From the NCBI GenBank assembly GCA_009774215.1, contig VSNH01000129.1, positions 1-9,381 on the forward strand: a stretch of 9,381 nt of DNA, in the 5' to 3' direction. Positions 6,167 through 9,381 of this stretch are shown here, one piece after another. The position numbers were made by a program, and so were the translations under genes. Below the pieces are notes generated by a model. It worked only from the letters and a program-made list of their open reading frames with translations. It did no database searches and was not told where the DNA came from. Position 1 is the first letter of the stretch. Every line of letters starts with the position of its first letter. Origin of the DNA: Lachnospiraceae bacterium (GTDB lineage Bacteria > Bacillota > Clostridia > Lachnospirales > Lachnospiraceae).

Positions 6167-6691
6167 TTACAGCAACCCGTCCATCACGTGAATTTCCATC
6201 ACATGCCCGTCCATGTCCATGGTTTTAATACACTCTTTGATGGCAGGAAGCAGCACTTCTTTTCCGTCTTCCCGACTAACCACATAGACATCGTTTGCGC
6301 CGGTCGCGAGCACTTCCTTCAAAATCCCGAAATCCTCCCCTGTGTCCGTAACGACCCGCATACCGATCATGTCCGCTACAAAATACTCATCTTTCTGCAG
6401 TCTGACTGCCTTGTCGCGGGTGACCAGAAGCTTTCCCTGTTTATATTTCTCCACGTCGTTGATGGAATCATATCCCTTAAATTTCAGGATCACAAACTGC
6501 TTAAAGAACTTGACGCCCTCGATCTCCATCTCAAGGCGTTCCCTCCCTGTGTCCAGAATAACCTCTTTCAGCTTCTTAAAACGGTTCGCGTCGTCCGTGG
6601 TGGGAAATACCTTTACCTCCCCACGGATGCCGTGAGTCTGTGTGATCACGCCCACCTGCAGTTCGTCGTTTTTCTCTGTTCCCAAATCCAT
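6167..6691 (-). CDS. rimM: ribosome maturation factor RimM
   Basis: RimM binds ribosomal protein uS19 and helps assemble the 30S subunit head. The 174 residues show the N-terminal beta-barrel domain with LQVGVITQTHGIRGEVKVFPTTDD (11-34), the FKGYDSINDVEKYKG-like segment (71-86) and the C-terminal PRC-barrel domain from DEYFVADMIGMRV (101-113) to LLPAIKECIKTMDMD. Length is normal. The ATG at 6691 has AGGGAG only 3 nt upstream, a short spacing. A TTG two codons later would have better spacing, so the exact start is slightly uncertain. The gene follows khpA after 61 nt that contain a GC-rich hairpin, and it is followed by trmD, its classic partner. Confidence 0.96.
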   Translation of the reverse strand: MDLGTEKNDELQVGVITQTHGIRGEVKVFPTTDDANRFKKLKEVILDTGRERLEMEIEGVKFFKQFVILKFKGYDSINDVEKYKQGKLLVTRDKAVRLQKDEYFVADMIGMRVVTDTGEDFGILKEVLATGANDVYVVSREDGKEVLLPAIKECIKTMDMDGHVMEIHVMDGLL

Positions 6692-6712
6692 TTACTCCCT
6701 GTCTGTTTTTCT

Positions 6713-6750
6713 GATACAAAGACCCCACCGGGAAATCCGTGGGGTCCTTT
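6713..6750 (-). terminator. hairpin after khpA, possible terminator or attenuator
   Basis: On the minus strand AAAGGACCCCAC (6750-6739) pairs with GTGGGGTCTTT (6728-6718), giving an 11-bp stem with one bulged G and a 10-nt loop. It starts 2 nt after the khpA stop codon. The downstream tail (GTATCAG) is poor in U, so termination is probably partial. That would allow read-through into rimM-trmD, which have no clear promoter of their own. Confidence 0.5.
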
Positions 6751-6752
6751 TG

Positions 6753-6980
6753 TCAGATGATCTCTACATCCACTCTCTTATTATCCTTAGATGACGCCGC
6801 CTTGACAACGGAGCGGATCGCCTTAGCGATACGTCCCTGCTTGCCAATAACCTTTCCCATATCGGAGGGCGCCACATGGAGTTCCACGGTAATGTTCTTA
6901 CCTTCCTCCTTCTGTGTCACCACCACTTCGTCCGGGTTTTCCACAAGAGCTTTTGCGATCACTTCAACCAATTCCTTCAT
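6753..6980 (-). CDS. khpA: KH-domain RNA-binding protein KhpA (YlqC)
   Basis: KhpA is a small RNA-binding protein. In several Firmicutes it pairs with KhpB (Jag/EloR) and affects cell elongation and post-transcriptional control. The 75-residue product is essentially a single KH domain. The helix LVEVIAKALVENPDEVVV is followed by strands, then VAPSDMGKVIGKQGRIAKAIRSVVKAA with the RNA-binding GxxG loop GKQG at 46-49, and a closing strand RVDVEII. The length is typical. ATG 6980 has GGAGG 6 nt upstream. It follows rpsP after 97 nt, the usual Firmicute order. Confidence 0.96.
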   Translation of the reverse strand: MKELVEVIAKALVENPDEVVVTQKEEGKNITVELHVAPSDMGKVIGKQGRIAKAIRSVVKAASSKDNKRVDVEII

Positions 6981-7026
6981 AGCCCACCTCCAAAAGTGAC
7001 CTGAAATTTCTGAATCATATTCTTAC

Positions 7027-7051
7027 GGTCCCAGCGGCAAGCGCTTCGACC
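7027..7051 (-). promoter_or_regulatory. small hairpin in the rpsP-khpA gap
   Basis: GGTC (7027-7030) and AGCG (7033-7036) pair with CGCT (7042-7045) and GACC (7048-7051). This forms a 4+4 bp stem with a symmetric 2x2 internal loop and a 5-nt end loop. There is no T-tract on the minus strand, so it is not an intrinsic terminator. A role in mRNA stability is possible. The rest of the 97-nt gap shows only the khpA ribosome site. Confidence 0.25.
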
Positions 7052-7077
7052 TGAGTTGAACAGTTACGCAAACGCTC

Positions 7078-7323
7078 CTACTTTGTCACACCCACCGTCT
7101 TGAAGATTCTGCTCACGATCTCCGTGGGCTGCGCGCCGCTTTCGAGCCACTTCTTCGCCTCCTCCTCATTTACCTTGTAGGTGCTGGGATCCGTGTTGGG
7201 ATCGTAAGTGCCGATCTCCGCGATACATCTGCCGTCTCTGGGGGATCTGGAATCCGCTACCACAATCCTGTAGAAAGGATGCTTCTTCTGACCCATTCTT
7301 CTTAATCTGATTTTAACTGCCAT
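7078..7323 (-). CDS. rpsP: 30S ribosomal protein bS16
   Basis: bS16 is a small-subunit protein that stabilises 16S rRNA folding during 30S assembly. The 81 residues match the family throughout: MAVKIRLRRMGQKKHPFYRIVVADSR at the N-terminus, SPRDGRCIAEIGTYDP in the middle, and KVNEEEAKKWLESGAQPTEIVSRIF near the end. The length is typical. A very strong ribosome site, AGGAGG, lies 8 nt before the ATG, and the upstream 47-nt gap is AT-rich. It follows ffh, and no separate promoter is clear. Co-transcription with ffh is the common Firmicute arrangement. Confidence 0.98.
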   Translation of the reverse strand: MAVKIRLRRMGQKKHPFYRIVVADSRSPRDGRCIAEIGTYDPNTDPSTYKVNEEEAKKWLESGAQPTEIVSRIFKTVGVTK

Positions 7324-7370
7324 TTCTTTTGCCTCCTGTAAAAATAATTGTTTTGTTTTATTTTGAAACC

Positions 7371-8738
7371 CTAAAATGGGAATTTCATACCGCCTAAACC
7401 GCCGAACATACCGCGTCCTTTCTTGCCGCCCATCATGCCGGGAATCTGCTTCATCATCTTCTGCGACTGCTCAAACTGTTTGATAAAACGGTTGACCACC
7501 GCAATATCCACCCCGGCTCCCTTGGCAATGCGTCCTTTTCTGCCGGGATTTAGGAGCTTGGGATTCTGCCGCTCCTCCGGCGTCATACTTAAGACAATCG
7601 CCTCCATACGGGCAAGTTGTTTTTCATCCACCGCTGATTCAATATCCGCCATCTGCTTTCCCATGCCGGGCATCATGCTCAAGATCCCGGAAAGCCCGCC
7701 CATGTTGCGCATCTGTTTCATGCTCTCCAGATAATCCTCAAAATCAAACTTGCCCTTCTTCATGCGGGCAGCCATTTCTTTTTCCTTGTCCTCGTCTATG
7801 TCAAGATTCTGCTGCGCCTTCTCGATCAGCGTGAGCACATCTCCCATGCCCAAAATCCGATTCGCCATACGATCCGGGTAAAACTGCTCCAGATCGGAAA
7901 GCTTCTCTCCCATACCGATAAAGAGAATCGGCTTACCCGTGACAGCCTTGATGGAAAGAGCCGCACCGCCTCTGGAATCGCCGTCCATCTTGGACAGGAT
8001 CACACCGTCTACGCCAACCTTTTCGTCAAAGTCCTTCGCCACGTTGACAGCGTCCTGACCGGTCATGGCATCCACCACCAGAAGGGTCTGGTGTACATCC
8101 ACATTTTCCTTAATCTCAATCAGCTCCGCCATCATCTCTTCGTCTATATGCAGACGGCCTGCCGTATCTAAAATCACCACGTTATGGCCATTTTTCTGCG
8201 CGTGCTCGATCGCCGCTTTCGCGATATTGACCGGCTTATGGTTTTCTCCCATGGAGAAGACGTCCACCTGCTGCTTCTCGCCGTTTACCTGTAACTGCTT
8301 GATGGCCGCGGGACGATACACGTCGCAGGCCACAAGGAGAGGCTTTTTCCCCTTTAGTTTCATCTTTCCCGCAATCTTGGCCGTGGTAGTGGTTTTACCC
8401 GCACCCTGCAGACCGCACATCATAATGACCGTGACCGCCTTTCCCGGCTGCATGGTGATCTCTGTCGTTTCGGAGCCCATCAGAGACACCATTTCCTCGT
8501 TCACGATCTTAATAACCATCTGTCCGGGATTTAAGCCGTTCAGCACATCCGCGCCCACAGCCCGCTCCTCCACGGATTTCACAAACTGTTTGACCACTTT
8601 GAAGTTGACGTCCGCCTCGAGAAGCGCCATCTTAACCTCTTTCAAGGCTGTTTTCACATCCTCTTCGGTCAGGCGTCCCTTGCTTCTCAGGTTTTTAAAC
8701 ACATTCTGCAGTTTATCTGTCAGACTCTCAAACGCCAT
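7371..8738 (-). CDS. ffh: signal recognition particle GTPase Ffh (SRP54)
   Basis: Ffh binds signal sequences on nascent chains and, with SRP RNA and its receptor FtsY, delivers ribosomes to the membrane translocon. The 455-residue protein has the N domain (1-90), then the G domain with P-loop GLQGAGKTTTTAK (109-121), DVYRPAAIKQL (139-149), DTAGR (191-195), the guanine-specificity motif SKMDGDSRGG (249-258; Ser in place of the common Thr) and GMGE (275-278). The Met-rich M domain (about 320-455) contains SMMPGMGKQM and the RNA-binding segment NPGRKGRIAKGAGV. It ends in a Gly/Met tail. ATG 8738 is preceded by AAAGGCG at about 9-11 nt. An 84-nt gap after ylxM shows no terminator or promoter that I can support, so co-transcription is likely. 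Confidence 0.98.
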   Translation of the reverse strand: MAFESLTDKLQNVFKNLRSKGRLTEEDVKTALKEVKMALLEADVNFKVVKQFVKSVEERAVGADVLNGLNPGQMVIKIVNEEMVSLMGSETTEITMQPGKAVTVIMMCGLQGAGKTTTTAKIAGKMKLKGKKPLLVACDVYRPAAIKQLQVNGEKQQVDVFSMGENHKPVNIAKAAIEHAQKNGHNVVILDTAGRLHIDEEMMAELIEIKENVDVHQTLLVVDAMTGQDAVNVAKDFDEKVGVDGVILSKMDGDSRGGAALSIKAVTGKPILFIGMGEKLSDLEQFYPDRMANRILGMGDVLTLIEKAQQNLDIDEDKEKEMAARMKKGKFDFEDYLESMKQMRNMGGLSGILSMMPGMGKQMADIESAVDEKQLARMEAIVLSMTPEERQNPKLLNPGRKGRIAKGAGVDIAVVNRFIKQFEQSQKMMKQIPGMMGGKKGRGMFGGLGGMKFPF

Positions 8739-8822
8739 CTGATCTTACGCCTTTCTGCCAAATACAGCGACTCGTCTGTTTTAAAAAGCCATTTTGGGGA
8801 TACGGATCTGCCGCACCCAAAA

Positions 8823-9176
8823 CTACAATTCCTGCATTATCCTTGCCGACAATTCCCTGATCTGTGAACCATAGGCGGCCGCATCTGTCAGCTCCCCGCT
8901 CTCGTACTGCTCGGAAAGACAGTTGATCTGCGATATCTTTTCCTTAATGCTCTCGAATCTGGCTACCAGCTTCAGCTTCGCCTCGTATCCGAGAAGCGTC
9001 TTATCGCATCGCTTCACGATATCGTGTACCGCCTGCCTGCTGATTCCTCTCGCCTCCGCGATCTCTCCCAGAGAAAGATTCTCATACACTACGCTCTCGT
9101 AAATCTCCCGCTGGTGCGCGTTTAACAGCTCCCCATAGAAATCATACAATAAACCTTGTTCTACGATCTTTTCCAT
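8823..9176 (-). CDS. ylxM: YlxM/p13-like SRP-associated HTH protein
   Basis: YlxM proteins are small DNA-binding-like proteins found directly upstream of ffh in Firmicutes. In streptococci the homologue is reported to interact with SRP components. The 117-residue product has a sigma-factor-region-4-like helix-turn-helix at about 35-58 (LSLGEIAEARGISRQAVHDIVKR) and a C-terminal coiled helix rich in Glu, Lys and Ser (about 62-117). I chose ATG 9176 (MEKIVEQGLLYDFYGELL), which matches the family N-terminus and has GGTGG 4 nt upstream. The frame stays open upstream to the window edge, but that part runs through the promoter and palindrome and has no family resemblance. It is the first gene of the ffh-rpsP-khpA unit. 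Confidence 0.94.
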   Translation of the reverse strand: MEKIVEQGLLYDFYGELLNAHQREIYESVVYENLSLGEIAEARGISRQAVHDIVKRCDKTLLGYEAKLKLVARFESIKEKISQINCLSEQYESGELTDAAAYGSQIRELSARIMQEL

Positions 9177-9264
9177 GTTTCCACCACTTCTGCGCCGTTT
9201 CTGTACCGGCTTTGCCAGGGCTGCGCACCGATGAAATATATGGCAGACGACCGCCGACTTTTGC

Positions 9265-9293
9265 ATTTTACAACACGGGAATCGGCGTGTCAA
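9265..9293 (-). promoter_or_regulatory. near-consensus housekeeping promoter for the ylxM-ffh operon
   Basis: On the minus strand, TTGACA (9293-9288) is a perfect -35 box. It is followed by an exact 17-bp spacer and TAAAAT (9270-9265), five of six matches to the -10 consensus. Transcription would begin near 9258, giving a leader of about 80 nt before the ylxM ATG. It is the strongest promoter-like sequence I see in the window, and its -35 box is inside the palindrome arm. Confidence 0.8.
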
Positions 9294-9320
9294 GTATTTT
9301 TTCTTGACACGCCGATTCCC
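9277..9320. repeat. perfect 18-bp inverted repeat overlapping the ylxM promoter
   Basis: GGGAATCGGCGTGTCAAG at 9277-9294 is repeated as its exact reverse complement at 9303-9320, separated by an 8-nt T-rich spacer. The left arm contains the -35 box and most of the spacer of the minus-strand promoter; the other arm lies upstream. Neither strand has a T-tract after the stem, which argues against an ordinary intrinsic terminator. It may be an operator for a dimeric regulator, or a transcript-end hairpin of the gene upstream of the window. Confidence 0.85.
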
Positions 9321-9381
9321 TATCACTCCAAATATGAGCTTGTATATACCTGTCTCTTTTAAACATCTCCGCGCCCACGCG

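Noticed and set aside
5304..6191. A 295-codon plus-strand frame opposite trmD
   Set aside because: Its His/Arg/Pro-rich composition and its position opposite TrmD mark it as a shadow of the real gene.
9303..9340. A mirrored plus-strand promoter from the TTGACA in the other palindrome arm (9304-9309)
   Set aside because: No acceptable -10 box lies 16-18 bp downstream. The match arises only from the symmetry of the repeat.
9177..9381. N-terminal extension of ylxM (start GTG at 9326, or open to the right edge)
   Set aside because: The extension runs through the promoter and the palindrome, has no ribosome site and does not resemble the family. The ATG at 9176 fits the known YlxM N-terminus.
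9267..9381. Second minus-strand frame open from the right edge to a TAA near 9267 (contains MFKRDRYIQAHIWSD)
   Set aside because: It is only about 37 codons, cut by the edge, crosses the palindrome and resembles no protein I recognise. It cannot be supported as the end of an upstream gene such as ftsY.

Overview
The window is a conserved translation and protein-export gene cluster from a low-to-mid-GC Firmicute. It is most likely a clostridial species of the Lachnospiraceae type, judged from the protein sequences and from the gene order ylxM-ffh-rpsP-khpA-rimM-trmD-rplS-lepB-rbgA-lepB-rnhB-fliK-like. Ten housekeeping genes and one FliK-like gene all lie on the minus strand, so transcription runs from the right edge (9381) towards the left edge. 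Apart from the extra lepB genes, the order matches the Bacillus subtilis ylxM-ffh-rpsP-ylqC-rimM-trmD-rplS-rbgA-rnhB-ylqG region as I recall it.

Right part (9320 to 6750): a near-consensus promoter (TTGACA, 17 bp, TAAAAT) precedes ylxM. Its -35 box lies in one arm of a perfect 18-bp inverted repeat. It should drive ylxM (SRP-associated HTH protein), ffh (SRP GTPase), rpsP (ribosomal protein bS16) and khpA (KH-domain RNA-binding protein). A GC-rich hairpin directly after khpA could terminate or attenuate transcription.

Middle part (6691 to 4800): rimM (30S maturation factor), trmD (tRNA m1G37 methyltransferase) and rplS (bL19) follow. rplS appears to have its own promoter, a short structured leader and a good intrinsic terminator, so it can be expressed as a separate unit.

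Left part (4740 to 72): a type I signal peptidase, the circularly permuted 50S-assembly GTPase RbgA, a second and different signal peptidase, RNase HII and a large FliK-like protein form a tight block. RbgA to the second peptidase is 2 nt apart, and RNase HII to the FliK-like gene is 2 nt apart. The ribosome-assembly, tRNA-modification, SRP-targeting and signal-cleavage functions fit a growth-rate-linked cluster.

At the extreme left the FlhB-like gene (ylqH type) that I would expect after the FliK-like gene does not begin. Instead there is a short plus-strand reading frame ending at 63 that resembles a degraded IS5-type transposase, suggesting a rearrangement junction. No rRNA, tRNA, CRISPR array or complete mobile element is visible, and no gap between genes exceeds 300 bases. 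I see no clearly new biological system. The most interesting signals are the promoter palindrome, the overlapping alternative hairpins between rplS and lepB, and the left junction.
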